64,000 bases of DNA, from assembly GCF_000425065.1 (NCBI RefSeq), contig NZ_AULB01000019.1:1-64000 (forward strand), written 5' to 3'. This document shows, in pieces, positions 8,282 to 17,503 of the stretch (the stretch's first letter is position 1; every line of letters starts with the position of its first letter). Below the pieces are notes generated by a model that ran no database searches, was not told the origin of the DNA, and saw only the letters and a program-made list of their open reading frames with translations. Position numbers and translations under genes: made by a program. This DNA comes from Actinomadura rifamycini DSM 43936 (lineage in GTDB: Bacteria; Actinomycetota; Actinomycetes; Streptosporangiales; Streptosporangiaceae).

Positions 8282-9871
8282 ATGAGCGGATCGGAGATCG
8301 GGCGCCGCACGGCGTCGGTCGCGCGGACGGGCGGGATGTTCGCCCGGAGCGGGCTGTGGCGCCCGGGTCCGCCGCTGCGGGTCGCGCGCCAGCTCGGCGC
8401 CCTGCGCAAGTGGGGCACCGTGCTGGGCGGGACGGTCGCGTCGGCCGCGGCCCGCGACCCGGACCGGGTCGCGGTCATCGACCACCTGGGCGAGCTGACC
8501 TACGGGGAGCTCGACGCGCGCACCGACCGGCTGGCCGCGCAGGTGCGGGGGAAGGTGGTCGCGGTGCTGTGCCGCAACCACCGGGGGATGATCGAGGCGC
8601 TGGCCGCGTGCGGCAAGGCGGGCGCCGACCTGGTGCTGATGAACACGGGGATGAGCGTCGAGCAGCTCGTCCTGGTCGTGGAGGAGCAGCAGGTCGGCGT
8701 GGTGATCGCCGACGAGGAGTTCGGCGGGTTCCTGGAGGCGCTGCCGGACGGCGTCCGCACCCTCACCGACGCGGAGCTGGAGGCGCTCGTCGCGGACGAC
8801 GCCGGGGCGACGGTCGAGCCGCCCGCCAAGACGGGACGGACGATCGTCCTCAGCTCGGGCACCACCGGGCGCCCGAAGGGGGCCGACCGCAAGTCGCGGC
8901 CGGGGCTGTCGCCGCTGACGTCGATCCTGTCGCGCATCCCGTACCGGGTGCACGAGCGGATGCTCATCGAGGCGCCGCTGTTCCACACCTGGGGCTACGC
9001 GATGCTGCAGGTCGCGATCTCGCTGCGCGCGACGATCGTCCTGCGGCCCCGGTTCGACCCGGCGGAGACGCTGCGGACGATCGCGGAGACGGAGGCGACC
9101 GCGCTGGTGGCGGTGCCGGTGATGCTCCAGCGGGTCCTGGACGTCCCGGACCGGCCGGCGGTGCCGTCGCTGCGGATCGCGGCGGTGAGCGGGTCGGCGC
9201 TGCCCGCGACGCTGGCGACGGCGTTCATGGACGAGTTCGGCGACGTCCTGTACAACCTGTACGGGTCGACGGAGGCGTCGTGGGTGACGATCGCGACGCC
9301 CGCGGACCTGCGGGCCGCCCCGGACACCGCGGGCACCCCGCCGCCCGGCACCCGCGTCGCGATCCTGGACGAGTCGGGCGAGCGGGTCCCGGCGGGGACG
9401 GTCGGGCGGATCTTCGCGGCGAACGAGCTGCTGTTCGCGGGGTACACGAGCGGCGCCGCGAAGGAGATGCGCGACGGGATGATCGGGCTCGGGGACGTCG
9501 GCCGGATCGACGAGCACGGGCGGCTGTTCGTGCACGGGCGCGACGACGACATGATCGTCTCCGGTGGGGAGAACGTCTTCCCGGGGGCGATCGAGGAGGT
9601 CATCGAGGGCCTGCCGGACGTGCGGGAGGTCGCGGTCACCGGGGTGCCGGACGAGGAGTTCGGGCAGCGCGCGGCGGCGTTCGTCGTCCTGCGGGACGGC
9701 GCGTCGCCCGACGCCGACGCCGTGCGGGCGCACGTCCGCGACCACCTCGCCCGGTTCGCCGTCCCGCGGGACGTGCACTTCGTGGCCGAGCTGCCGCGGA
9801 ACGCGACGGGGAAGGTCGTCCGGCGGCGGCTGTCCGCGGAATCCGAAGGCGATTCGCGAACTGTCACCTAG
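8282..9871 (+). CDS. Fatty-acid/acyl-CoA ligase (AMP-binding, FadD-like)
   Basis: A 529-residue adenylate-forming enzyme that activates a carboxylic acid with ATP and loads it on CoA. Motifs in order: P-loop SSGTTGRPKGADR (residues about 190-202), the substrate-site NLYGSTEASW, the hinge region GDVGRIDEHGRLFVHGRDDD, GGENVFP, and the catalytic Lys of NATGKVVRRRL near the C-terminus. The N-terminus (GGMFARSGLWRPGPP) resembles mycobacterial FadD12-type ligases. The ATG at 8282 follows GGGGAG by 5 nt, while a GTG at 8270 lies inside that ribosome-binding site. It carries the TTGTCA-N6-TGACAA site shared with choD, suggesting lipid or sterol catabolism. A long- or medium-chain acid is the likely substrate. 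Confidence 0.88.
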   Translation: MSGSEIGRRTASVARTGGMFARSGLWRPGPPLRVARQLGALRKWGTVLGGTVASAAARDPDRVAVIDHLGELTYGELDARTDRLAAQVRGKVVAVLCRNHRGMIEALAACGKAGADLVLMNTGMSVEQLVLVVEEQQVGVVIADEEFGGFLEALPDGVRTLTDAELEALVADDAGATVEPPAKTGRTIVLSSGTTGRPKGADRKSRPGLSPLTSILSRIPYRVHERMLIEAPLFHTWGYAMLQVAISLRATIVLRPRFDPAETLRTIAETEATALVAVPVMLQRVLDVPDRPAVPSLRIAAVSGSALPATLATAFMDEFGDVLYNLYGSTEASWVTIATPADLRAAPDTAGTPPPGTRVAILDESGERVPAGTVGRIFAANELLFAGYTSGAAKEMRDGMIGLGDVGRIDEHGRLFVHGRDDDMIVSGGENVFPGAIEEVIEGLPDVREVAVTGVPDEEFGQRAAAFVVLRDGASPDADAVRAHVRDHLARFAVPRDVHFVAELPRNATGKVVRRRLSAESEGDSRTVT

Positions 9872-9899
9872 ACGCACAAAAGCGCGGGGATCTCCGTGT

Positions 9900-9920
9900 C
9901 CGGCGGCGCATCGCCGCCGG
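9900..9920. terminator. Hairpin after acyl-CoA ligase
   Basis: A perfect 9-bp stem (CCGGCGGCG / CGCCGCCGG) with a 3-nt loop begins 28 nt after the ligase stop. It has no U-tract, as is usual for hairpin terminators in high-GC actinomycetes. Confidence 0.5.
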
Positions 9921-9960
9921 GTCGCGCCATGTCACCATCCGATGAAGAACGGTTGTCCCA

Positions 9961-9972
9961 CCGGTTAACCGG
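9961..9972. promoter_or_regulatory. Palindrome CCGGTTAACCGG upstream of membrane gene
   Basis: A perfect 12-bp palindrome 57 nt upstream of the start at 10030. It is followed by a second 8-bp stem-loop at 9978-9996 (CGGACGCC / GGCGTCCG). Either could be an operator or a leader structure. No regulator gene is adjacent. Confidence 0.3.
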
Positions 9973-10029
9973 GAGGTCGGACGCCCCCGGCGTCCGGACC
10001 CACGGGAGCCGCGCCTTCGGAGGTGCGCC

Positions 10030-11133
10030 ATGCACGCGGTCGTCCTCGCCTGCGCCGCGCAGGCGGTCTACATCGTCGCCTTCGTCATGTTCAAGACGGC
10101 CGTCGGACGGATCGCCCCGATCGGCGGCCGGCATCCGCTGCGCGCCGGGGCGGAGCTGCTGCGCCCCCGCTGGCTCGCGGCGGTCGCGCTGCTGATCGGC
10201 GGGTTCGCGATCTCCGCGGCGGCGCTGGTGACGCTGCCGGTGGTCGCCGCGCTGCCCGCCTACGGCCTCAGCCTGGTGCTGCTGCTGGTCGTCGGGATGA
10301 GCGGGTTCGGGGAGCGGCCGACGTCGCGCGAGTGGCTCGCCGCGGGCGTCACCGTCGCGGCGATGGCGACGGCCGCGCTGTCGCTGCTGGCCGGGGACGG
10401 CGGGTCGCTCGCCGGCGCGCTGCACCGGACCGGCGGCGCGGACCCGGCGGGCGCGCTGCCGCTGTGGAAGGCCGGGCTGGTGTTCGTGCCGTCGCTGGCG
10501 GTGCCGATCTGGATGTTCAGCGTCCGCGACCGTCCCGTCGCGGGCCGGCACGCGCGCCCCCTCACCGGCATCGCGTACGGGGTCGGCGCGGGCGTCCTGC
10601 TCGGCGCGACGGAGGCGTTCGGGCTCGGGACGGCGATGCTGCTGGCGGACGGCGCCGGGTTCGGCGTCCTCGCGACCCCGCACCCGTACCTGTTCCTGCT
10701 GGCGGGCGTGCTCGGCCTCGGGCTCGTGTCGATCGGGCTCCAGCGGTGCCGCCTCACGATCATCGTCACGGTCGTCACGGTGACGGCGAAGACCCACCTG
10801 CTGCTGTCGGCGACGCTGCTGTTCGGCGAGCCGTGGCCGCGCGAGGCGGCGCCGTTCGGGCTGCGGGTCGCGGGCGTGCTGCTGGCCGTGCTGGCGCTGC
10901 TCGCCTTCCCGCGCCACGAGCGCCGCCGGGCCGCCGCCGCGGCGGGCACCGCGGCAGGCACCGCGGCGGGGCCGCCGCGGGCCATCCGCCCGGGGCCGCC
11001 CGTCCCGCAGAGCCCGCCGCCCGCCGGGTGGCCCCTGCGGCCCGCGCCGCCCGTGCCGCCGGGCGTCCGTCCGGTGGGGGTGCGGCCGGACGGGCAGTGG
11101 ACGGTCCCGCCCGCCCGGCGGGCGTCACGGTAG
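10030..11133 (+). CDS. DMT-like integral membrane protein
   Basis: A 367-residue protein with about nine to ten hydrophobic helices over the first 290 residues (VVLACAAQAVYIVAFVMF, LAAVALLIGGFAISAAALVT, GLSLVLLLVVGMSGF and so on). The end is a hydrophilic Ala/Pro-rich tail of about 70 residues. Helix pattern and size resemble the drug/metabolite transporter superfamily (EamA-like), but I see no diagnostic motif. Good ribosome-binding site (GGAGG, 7 nt before the ATG). It is convergent with the lipoprotein gene at 11125, and the last 9 bases overlap. Substrate unknown. Confidence 0.7.
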   Translation: MHAVVLACAAQAVYIVAFVMFKTAVGRIAPIGGRHPLRAGAELLRPRWLAAVALLIGGFAISAAALVTLPVVAALPAYGLSLVLLLVVGMSGFGERPTSREWLAAGVTVAAMATAALSLLAGDGGSLAGALHRTGGADPAGALPLWKAGLVFVPSLAVPIWMFSVRDRPVAGRHARPLTGIAYGVGAGVLLGATEAFGLGTAMLLADGAGFGVLATPHPYLFLLAGVLGLGLVSIGLQRCRLTIIVTVVTVTAKTHLLLSATLLFGEPWPREAAPFGLRVAGVLLAVLALLAFPRHERRRAAAAAGTAAGTAAGPPRAIRPGPPVPQSPPPAGWPLRPAPPVPPGVRPVGVRPDGQWTVPPARRASR

Positions 11134-11754
11134 CGACCAGGCGGTCACTTCGAGGCGGCCGGTCGTGCCGAGGTCGAGCCCGCCCGGCACCCGCAGGGCC
11201 GCCGGGCGGAGCCCGCGGCCCGGCCCGACCTCGAGGAACACGCCGTCGACGGTCGTCCCGTGGGTCACCGTGTTCCGCCACACCACGACCGCCGACGCGG
11301 ACCCGCCGGGCCGCACGGTGATCGCCTTCGGGCCCGGGTCGGGCACGGTCGCCGTGCCCTCGACGACCCGCACCTCGAACGGCTCGCGGGCCCCGTCGAG
11401 GACGCGCAGCGCCGGGTAGCCGTCCAGCCGGAAGGGCGCGTCGCCGCAGTTCACGAGCGTCACCCGCATCCCGCGCAGCCCCATCGCCGCGTCCGGTTCG
11501 AGGGCCTCCAGCCGGGTGCCGTCCGGGGAGCACGCCGTCCGCGCGCTCCGCGGGCCCCGCGGCGTGGGGACGGGCGGGACGGGCGGCGTCCGCGAGCCCG
11601 GCGGCGGCGACGAGCCCCGCTCGGGGACCGGCGCGGCGCCGGCGGCCGACGGGGTGTGGACCTCGGAGCCGCAGCCGGCGGCGAGCGGACCGAGCACGGC
11701 GAGCGCGGCGCCGAGCACCGCCGCCCGCACGAAAAATCGGGAGGAATGGGGCAC
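11125..11754 (-). CDS. DUF4232-type lipoprotein
   Basis: A 209-residue exported lipoprotein. The signal peptide ends in the lipobox LAAGC with Cys28. A Pro/Ser-rich linker to about residue 70 leads to a beta-sandwich-like domain with two cysteines (RTACSPDG and LVNCGD) and the 'VTLVNCGDAPFRLDGYP' pattern typical of DUF4232. That family is common on actinomycete cell surfaces and of unknown function. It is monocistronic by position. Its gene runs tail to tail into the DMT-like gene and is preceded by the terminator-like hairpin of the upstream serine hydrolase. Confidence 0.8.
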   Translation of the reverse strand: MPHSSRFFVRAAVLGAALAVLGPLAAGCGSEVHTPSAAGAAPVPERGSSPPPGSRTPPVPPVPTPRGPRSARTACSPDGTRLEALEPDAAMGLRGMRVTLVNCGDAPFRLDGYPALRVLDGAREPFEVRVVEGTATVPDPGPKAITVRPGGSASAVVVWRNTVTHGTTVDGVFLEVGPGRGLRPAALRVPGGLDLGTTGRLEVTAWSLP

Positions 11755-11777
11755 GATGTCGATCCTCCCAGACCGAC

Positions 11778-11816
11778 GCCCCGGACGACCGCCGCACGCG
11801 GGCGGTCGTCCGGGGC
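11778..11816 (-). terminator. Strong hairpin terminator of serine hydrolase gene
   Basis: A perfect 16-bp stem (11778-11793 with 11801-11816) closed by a 7-nt loop. It starts just 11 nt past the stop codon of the serine hydrolase gene on the minus strand. It has no U-tract. Confidence 0.75.
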
Positions 11817-11826
11817 CGGACGGGCG

Positions 11827-13017
11827 TCAGGAGCAGAACGCGGCGTCGGCGGCCTTCGCGAGGTCGGCGCGGAACTCCTTGTCCTCCTCCAGCGCCGACT
11901 CGTTGTAGGTGATCACGGCCTGGCGCTTGCCGTCGGCGCTGGTGTAGGTCCAGGTGCGGTAGCCGGGGAAGCCGCCGTCGTGCCCCCACGCGTACCCGCA
12001 GGAGAACGCGATCCGCGCGACGCCGAGGCCGTAGTCCTCGACGATCCCGCCGTCGTTGACGGGCCGGACGGTCGTCAGCTCCCGCATCTGCCGCCGCGGC
12101 AGCAGCCGCCCGGTGAACAGGGCCCGGTGGAAGCGCGCGACGTCGTCCACCGTGGAGACGATGCCGCCGGACGCGCGGGCGCTCGACGGGCTCACCAGCG
12201 TGCTGACGTCGCCGAAGTCGTAGTAGTAGCCGTGGACGTACGGGCCGGGGAACGCGGTGCTCGTCTCCGGGTAGGACGTGCGGCGCAGCCCCAGCGGCCA
12301 GAAGATGCGCTTCTTGTACTCGTGCCCCACGGAATTCCCCGTCGCCCGCTCGATGATCATCCCGGCGAGGACGTAGTTGGTGTTCGCGTAGTTCCAGTCG
12401 GTGCCGGGCGCGTGGTGCGGCGGGGTCTCCATCGCGATCCCGACGAGCTCCTCGGGCGTCCAGGAGCGTCCGGGCTCGGCGAAGATCCGCGGATCGGACG
12501 TGTAGTCGTGCAGGCCGCTGGTCTGCGCGAGGAGCTGCCGCACGGTGATCTTCGAGCCGTCGTTGCCGTTGCCCCGGACCAGGCCCGGCAGCCACTTCTC
12601 CACCGTGTCGTCGAGCGACAGCCGCCGCTCGGCGGCGAGCTGGAGCACGACCGTCGAGGTGAACGACTTGGTGACGCTCGCGATGCGGAACAGCAGCCGG
12701 TGGTCCATGGGGCGCCCGGTGGCCTTGTCGGCGACGCCGGCGGTGGCGTGGTGCACCCGTCCGCCGCGCCGGGTCATGATGATCGCGCCGGGCGCCCCGT
12801 CCGCGACGAGCCGGTCCGCCCACGCCTCGACCGTCCGCTCGTGCTTCCCGGGACGGCCGTGCCCCCCGTGCCCGCCGTGGCGGTCGTGGGGCCCGGCCTG
12901 GGCGGCGGGGACGGCCACGGCGGTGACGGCGGTCGCGGCGGCGGCCGTCGCGAGGACGGCGCGGACGGCGGCGCGGCGCGCGGCGGGACGGCGGGTTCGG
13001 GTGCGGATGCGCGGCAT
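11827..13017 (-). CDS. Secreted beta-lactamase-like serine hydrolase (DD-carboxypeptidase/esterase)
   Basis: A 396-residue class C beta-lactamase-fold hydrolase. The N-terminus is a basic, Arg-rich signal (RRPAARRAAVRAV... AVAVPAAQAG), followed by a short His/Gly-rich segment (HDRHGGHGGHGRPGKH). Active-site motifs are SVTK (SxxK nucleophile), YAN (YxN, in WNYANTNYV) and HDG (KTG-like, in GHDGGFPGY). Such proteins cleave D-Ala-D-Ala peptides or esters outside the cell, and which one cannot be told from sequence. The ATG at 13017 is 5 nt after GGAGG. A longer frame to 13122 lacks a site. The His/Gly stretch after the signal peptide might bind metal. Confidence 0.85.
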   Translation of the reverse strand: MPRIRTRTRRPAARRAAVRAVLATAAAATAVTAVAVPAAQAGPHDRHGGHGGHGRPGKHERTVEAWADRLVADGAPGAIIMTRRGGRVHHATAGVADKATGRPMDHRLLFRIASVTKSFTSTVVLQLAAERRLSLDDTVEKWLPGLVRGNGNDGSKITVRQLLAQTSGLHDYTSDPRIFAEPGRSWTPEELVGIAMETPPHHAPGTDWNYANTNYVLAGMIIERATGNSVGHEYKKRIFWPLGLRRTSYPETSTAFPGPYVHGYYYDFGDVSTLVSPSSARASGGIVSTVDDVARFHRALFTGRLLPRRQMRELTTVRPVNDGGIVEDYGLGVARIAFSCGYAWGHDGGFPGYRTWTYTSADGKRQAVITYNESALEEDKEFRADLAKAADAAFCS

Positions 13018-13172
13018 GCGGACCTCCAGGGTGCGGTGCGGTTCGGCAAGATCGACTCTTCCGGCCCGCACCCCCTCCCGCACTGGGCCCAACCCCCGGC
13101 CGGGGGGTGTACCTGGCGACACCCCCGGGCCGAGAATCGCCTCCGGACGCCCCCGTCGCGAAGGAGAAGACC

Positions 13173-13803
13173 GTGGCCCCTCCCATCGAGCAGTGGCGCC
13201 GCTGGATCGCCGAGAACGTGCTGCTCGGCAGCGCGCCGGAGGCGATCCGCGCGGTGCTGGTGCAGAACGGCTTCGACGCGGCGGAAGCCGGCCGCGAGGT
13301 GGACGCGGCGCTGGAGAGCCCGTACGTGCAGGGCGGCTCGCGCGTCGCGAACCGGCTCCGCAAGCGCGAATGGGCGCTCACCGTCTACGGGCGCCTCGCC
13401 CGGATGCGGGCGGGCAGCGGCGTGGTCGAACGGCGCGAGCCTCTGGCTCGGCCCCGCCGGCACGAAGACGCCGTACCACCACGACCTGACGAACAACTTC
13501 ATGGCGCAGGTCATCGGGCGCAAGCACGTCAAACTGGTGCCGATGCACGACACCGCGTACATCTACAACACCGTCCATTGCTATTCCGACGTGGACGGGA
13601 GCGACGTGGACGACGCGCGGTTCCCCAAGATGCGGGACGCCCAGGTGCACGAGTGCACGCTCGCGCCGGGCGAACTGCTGTTCATACCGATCGGCTGGTG
13701 GCATTACGTCGAGGGCCTTGACACCACCGCAACGATGAGTTTCACGAACTTCCGCCGCGACAACGACTTCGCTGAAAACTACACCACCTACCAGCACCTT
13801 TGA
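13173..13803 (+). pseudogene. Cupin_8/JmjC-like oxygenase, internally deleted and frameshifted
   Basis: The gene starts at GTG 13173, six nt after AAGGAG. It reads well for about 85 codons (IEQWRRWIAENVLLGSAPEA, then ANRLRKREWALTVYGRLARM) until about 13430. Protein similarity then jumps to the next frame, where the JmjC/cupin core continues to 13803: PYHHDLTNNFMAQVIG (Fe-binding H-x-D) and IPIGWWHYVEG (second His). No single frame spans both parts. From memory of full-length family members, roughly 150 residues between these parts are missing, covering the first half of the cupin barrel. So this looks like a deletion whose ends are out of frame. Both ends are intact and well conserved, which suggests a recent event. 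An assembly error is the alternative. Confidence 0.75.
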
Positions 13804-13884
13804 TGAATCCCCGCGCCGAAGGTCAACTTTCCCGGACCGATCGACGTCATAAAACGGACAGCCGGGCGAGGGGCGGGAGCACAC

Positions 13885-16800
13885 GTGGCCGGACGGCGCG
13901 CGACGCCGCGGGGAGCGCCGCTCCTCGCCGAGGACCCGCGGCGGATCGGGGACTACTGGCTGGCGGGCCGGCTCGGCGCGGGCGGCCAGGGCGTCGTGTA
14001 CGAGGCGTACGACGAGTCCGGCGGGCGGGTCGCGCTCAAGGCGTTCCACGAGCGGGTCTCCGGGAGCCCGGAACTGCGCGCGCAGGCGGGCCGGGAGGTC
14101 GCCGCGGCCCGCCGCGCCGCGTCGTTCTGCACGGCCCGCATCGTCGCCGCGGACCTGGACGGCCCGCGCCCGTACATCGTCAGCGAGTTCATCGAGGGCC
14201 CCAGCCTGCGCGAGGTCGTCCGGGAGAGCGGCACGTACGGCGGGGACGAGCTGCTGTGGCTGGCGACCGGCGTCGCCACGGCGCTGACCGCCATCCACCA
14301 GTCCGGCGTCGTCCACCGCGACCTCAAACCGGGCAACGTGCTGATCGGCCCGGAGGGGCCCCGGCTCATCGACTTCGGGATCGCGCGCACGGACGACATG
14401 ACGCTCACCGCGACCGAGGGCGTCATCGGCACCCCCGGCTACACCGCCCCCGAGGTCCTGCGCGGCGAGCGCGCCACCCCCGCCGCCGACGTGTTCGCCT
14501 GGGGCGTCGCCGTCGTCTTCGCCGCGACCGGCCGGTCCCCGTTCGGCGCGCCGGACTTCCCCGCCTCGCTGCGGCGGATCCTCGCGGACGACCTCGACCT
14601 GGGCGGCCTCGGCGAGCCGCTCCGCGCGCTCGTCCGGCGGGCGCTGTCGGTCGCACCGGACGACCGGCCGACCGCCCCGGAACTGCTGCTCGCCCTGACC
14701 GGCGGCGCCGACGCGGCGGCGATGCTGGGCGAGGGCAGCCGGATCGCCGCGGCCGTCCGGCCGCCGGAGTCGCACGCGCCGGACCCGTCCCTGCACGACC
14801 GCGCCGAACGCGCGTGCCTCGACGTCGCCGAGGACGACCGTCCGCTCGTCCCGCTGCTGCTGCTCGGCCTCGTCGGCGCCGACGGCGAGCCGCGCCCGGT
14901 CCCGCGCGCGGAGCTGCGCGCGGCGGGACCGCCCGGCTCCGCCGCCGCGCTCGACCGGATCCTCGGGGTCTTCACCGCGGCCGGGCTGATCGCGATCGAC
15001 GGGGAGGAGTGCTCCCTCGCGACGCCCGCCCTCCCGCACACCTGGCCCCGCCTGCGCGGCTGGATCGCCGACGACCGCGAGGGACTGCGCGTCCGCGACG
15101 AGCTGGCCCGCGGAGCGCGCCTCTGGGACGAGCACGGCCGCAAGCCCGGCGACCTGCTGCAGGGCACCGCGCTCGCCTCGACCGCGCGGTTCGCCACCAC
15201 GCAGCGGACCCGGGTCGGGCTCGGCGGGCGGGCGCAGGACTTCCTCGCCGCGAGCCGGGCGCGGGAGCGGCGGCGGGCGCACGCGCGCCGCGCCGCCGCC
15301 GCCGCGACGGCCGTGTTCCTCGTGCTGTCGCTGATCGCCGTCGGCGTCATCGAGAACCAGCGCCGCGCCATCGAACGCCAGCGCAACGCGGCGTGGGCGC
15401 GGTCCGTCGCGGCGCGCGCGGACGCCGTCCGCACGGACGACCCGCGCGCCGCGATGCTGCTGAGCGCGGCGGCCTGGCGCCTCGCGGAGATCAACGACGC
15501 GCGCGGGCCGGTTCTGGCGGCCCGGTTCCAGCAGGACGTGGCGGTGCGGGAGCTTCCCGCTCCGGGCGTCCGCACCAGGGCCCTGCTCCTCGGCGCCGAC
15601 GGTCAGAGGATCCTGCACCACGACTACAGCGACGCCGGCTTCGCCGAGTTCCTGGACGTCCCGTCGCTGCGGAAGCACCGCATCGACCTCACCGGGGCGC
15701 CCGACGAGCACGGCCTGGTGGCCGCGAGCCCGGACGGCGGCCTCGCCGTCATCTGGACCGGTGCGAGCACGACGCTCTGGGACCTGGAGAAAGGACGCGC
15801 GGCGGGCGAGCCCGTCCCCGCGCTGATCCACCGGTTGCCCACCCGCGGGATCGGCGTGAGCAAGGCCCTGGAGGGTCCCGACCCGGTGCGCCTGTGGGAC
15901 CTGCGGGCCGGGGAGCCGGTGCCCGGCCCGCCGGGCGGGCTGCAAGCCGGGGTCAGCGCCGACGGCCGCCGCGCGGCGATCGTCACCGACGCGACCCACG
16001 TCGAGGTCTGGGACCTGCCGGAACGCCGCCGGCTGAGCACCATCGAGATCTTCGAACCGCTCCTGGAAGGCGAGCCGGGGGAGGAGTTCGTGGCGCCCGC
16101 GTTCACCAGGGACGGCCGGACGGTCGCCCTCGCCTACGGTCAGGGCGAGGTGGGCCTCTGGGACGCCGCCACGGGCCGGGAGCACATGCACATGACGGAC
16201 GGGCGCATCACCGGGACGCTCGGCGGCGTCGTCTCGCTCGCGTTCAACGCCGATGGCCGGTTCCTCCTCGGCAACAGCCCCGCGGACGGCGTGCGCATGT
16301 GGCGGACGGACGGGATGGTGGAGACGTTCGCCCGCGACGCGAAGGCGGGGCAGGCCGCGTTCGGGCCGGGCGACCGCACGCTCGTCGTCGTGGACGGTGA
16401 CGCGCAGGGATCCTGGCTGCGGGTGTTCGACGTGTCCCGGCACACCCGGCCGGAGGCGGTGCTGACGTACCCCGCGGCCTCGGAGGACGACCACCGAGGC
16501 GCGTTCAGCCCGGACGGGCGCCTGTTCGCCCGGCGCGACAGGTCGTCCGTCCGCACCTGGAACCTCGACACCGGCCGGCCGGTCGGCCCGCCCGTCCCGA
16601 ACGAGGTCACGGGGGTCGAGCCGGACCTGCTCGTCCGGTTCACCCCGGACGGGCGCACCGTGGTCGACAGCCACCTGCCGAGCGGCCTGCGGTTCCTGGA
16701 TCCGGAGACGGGGCGGGCGACCCGGACGCTGGGGCCCGCCTACACCGGCGAGGGGCCGTCGCCGAGCAGCAGCGTGTCGTTCGGCCGCGACGGCGAGCGC

Positions 16801-17454
16801 GTCGCCTACACGGTCGACGGCGGGCGGACCACCCTGATCCGGGAGCTGCCCAGCGGGCGCCTGCTGCTCCGATCCCCCGCCGAAGGCGACTGGGGGATGG
16901 CGCTCATGCGGCCCGACGGCGAGGCGATCATCGTCCAGACGTCCGAGGACGTCCACCTCGTGACCGTGCCGGACGGGAAGCGCCGCGACCTCTTCGAGAG
17001 CCCCTGGGGCGGCGTCTCCGCGCAGAGCCCGGACGGCCGCCTGCTCGCCTACCACGGCCCCGCGGCGGTACGGCTGTTCGACATGGAGAGCGGGCGGATG
17101 CTGGAGCCCGGCTTCCCCCTGGACGACCAGGGCATCGTGCTGATGTCCTTCACCCCGGACGGCCGGTTCCTCGTCACGGGCGACTCCAAGGGGCGCGTGC
17201 GCCTGTGGGACGTAGAGACCCGCCGTCCGCTGACCGGCTTGATCCCGCTCCACAACGGCCCGCTGCTCGACCTGGCGTTCCGCGACGGCGGCGCGCGCCT
17301 GCTCACCGCCGGGACGGACGGCACGGTGCGGGAGACCTCGCTCGACCCGGCGGACGCCGTGCGGGAGATCTGCGACCGGGCCGGCGGCGACCTCACCGAG
17401 GCCGAGTGGCGCCGCTACGTCCCCGACGTCCCCTACCGGACGGTCTGCGGCTGA
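13885..17454 (+). CDS. Membrane Ser/Thr protein kinase with WD40-like beta-propeller
   Basis: A 1189-residue fusion. Residues about 20-280 are a Hanks-type kinase with glycine loop GAGGQG (31-36), Lys52, HRDLKPGN (144-151), DFG (163-165) and TAPEV. A middle helical region carries a single TM segment near residues 470-490 (ATAVFLVLSLIAVGVIENQ), followed by a coiled, basic segment (RRAIERQRNAAWARSVAARA). Residues about 545-1170 are a series of WD40-like blades (repeated 'SPDGR' and 'LWD' or 'WDL'). The kinase is therefore cytoplasmic and the propeller is on the far side, or acts as a docking platform after the helix. GTG start after GGGAG. It stands alone, so targets are unknown. Confidence 0.88.
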   Translation: MAGRRATPRGAPLLAEDPRRIGDYWLAGRLGAGGQGVVYEAYDESGGRVALKAFHERVSGSPELRAQAGREVAAARRAASFCTARIVAADLDGPRPYIVSEFIEGPSLREVVRESGTYGGDELLWLATGVATALTAIHQSGVVHRDLKPGNVLIGPEGPRLIDFGIARTDDMTLTATEGVIGTPGYTAPEVLRGERATPAADVFAWGVAVVFAATGRSPFGAPDFPASLRRILADDLDLGGLGEPLRALVRRALSVAPDDRPTAPELLLALTGGADAAAMLGEGSRIAAAVRPPESHAPDPSLHDRAERACLDVAEDDRPLVPLLLLGLVGADGEPRPVPRAELRAAGPPGSAAALDRILGVFTAAGLIAIDGEECSLATPALPHTWPRLRGWIADDREGLRVRDELARGARLWDEHGRKPGDLLQGTALASTARFATTQRTRVGLGGRAQDFLAASRARERRRAHARRAAAAATAVFLVLSLIAVGVIENQRRAIERQRNAAWARSVAARADAVRTDDPRAAMLLSAAAWRLAEINDARGPVLAARFQQDVAVRELPAPGVRTRALLLGADGQRILHHDYSDAGFAEFLDVPSLRKHRIDLTGAPDEHGLVAASPDGGLAVIWTGASTTLWDLEKGRAAGEPVPALIHRLPTRGIGVSKALEGPDPVRLWDLRAGEPVPGPPGGLQAGVSADGRRAAIVTDATHVEVWDLPERRRLSTIEIFEPLLEGEPGEEFVAPAFTRDGRTVALAYGQGEVGLWDAATGREHMHMTDGRITGTLGGVVSLAFNADGRFLLGNSPADGVRMWRTDGMVETFARDAKAGQAAFGPGDRTLVVVDGDAQGSWLRVFDVSRHTRPEAVLTYPAASEDDHRGAFSPDGRLFARRDRSSVRTWNLDTGRPVGPPVPNEVTGVEPDLLVRFTPDGRTVVDSHLPSGLRFLDPETGRATRTLGPAYTGEGPSPSSSVSFGRDGERVAYTVDGGRTTLIRELPSGRLLLRSPAEGDWGMALMRPDGEAIIVQTSEDVHLVTVPDGKRRDLFESPWGGVSAQSPDGRLLAYHGPAAVRLFDMESGRMLEPGFPLDDQGIVLMSFTPDGRFLVTGDSKGRVRLWDVETRRPLTGLIPLHNGPLLDLAFRDGGARLLTAGTDGTVRETSLDPADAVREICDRAGGDLTEAEWRRYVPDVPYRTVCG

Positions 17455-17486
17455 GCCCCGCGCGCGGTCGGCGTCGCCCGCGGGGC
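17455..17486 (+). terminator. Hairpin after kinase-WD40 gene
   Basis: An 8-bp perfect stem (GCCCCGCG / CGCGGGGC) immediately after the kinase stop, with a 16-nt loop that can pair further. It lies between convergent genes, so it may serve both. Confidence 0.4.
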
Positions 17487-17503
17487 GCGTCGGGCGCGGG
17501 GCG

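Noticed and set aside
13378..17253. Minus-strand open frame of 1291 codons opposite the kinase-WD40 gene
   Set aside because: Same shadow effect. The plus-strand frame has intact kinase and WD40 motifs, while this one is Arg/Ala-rich without structure.
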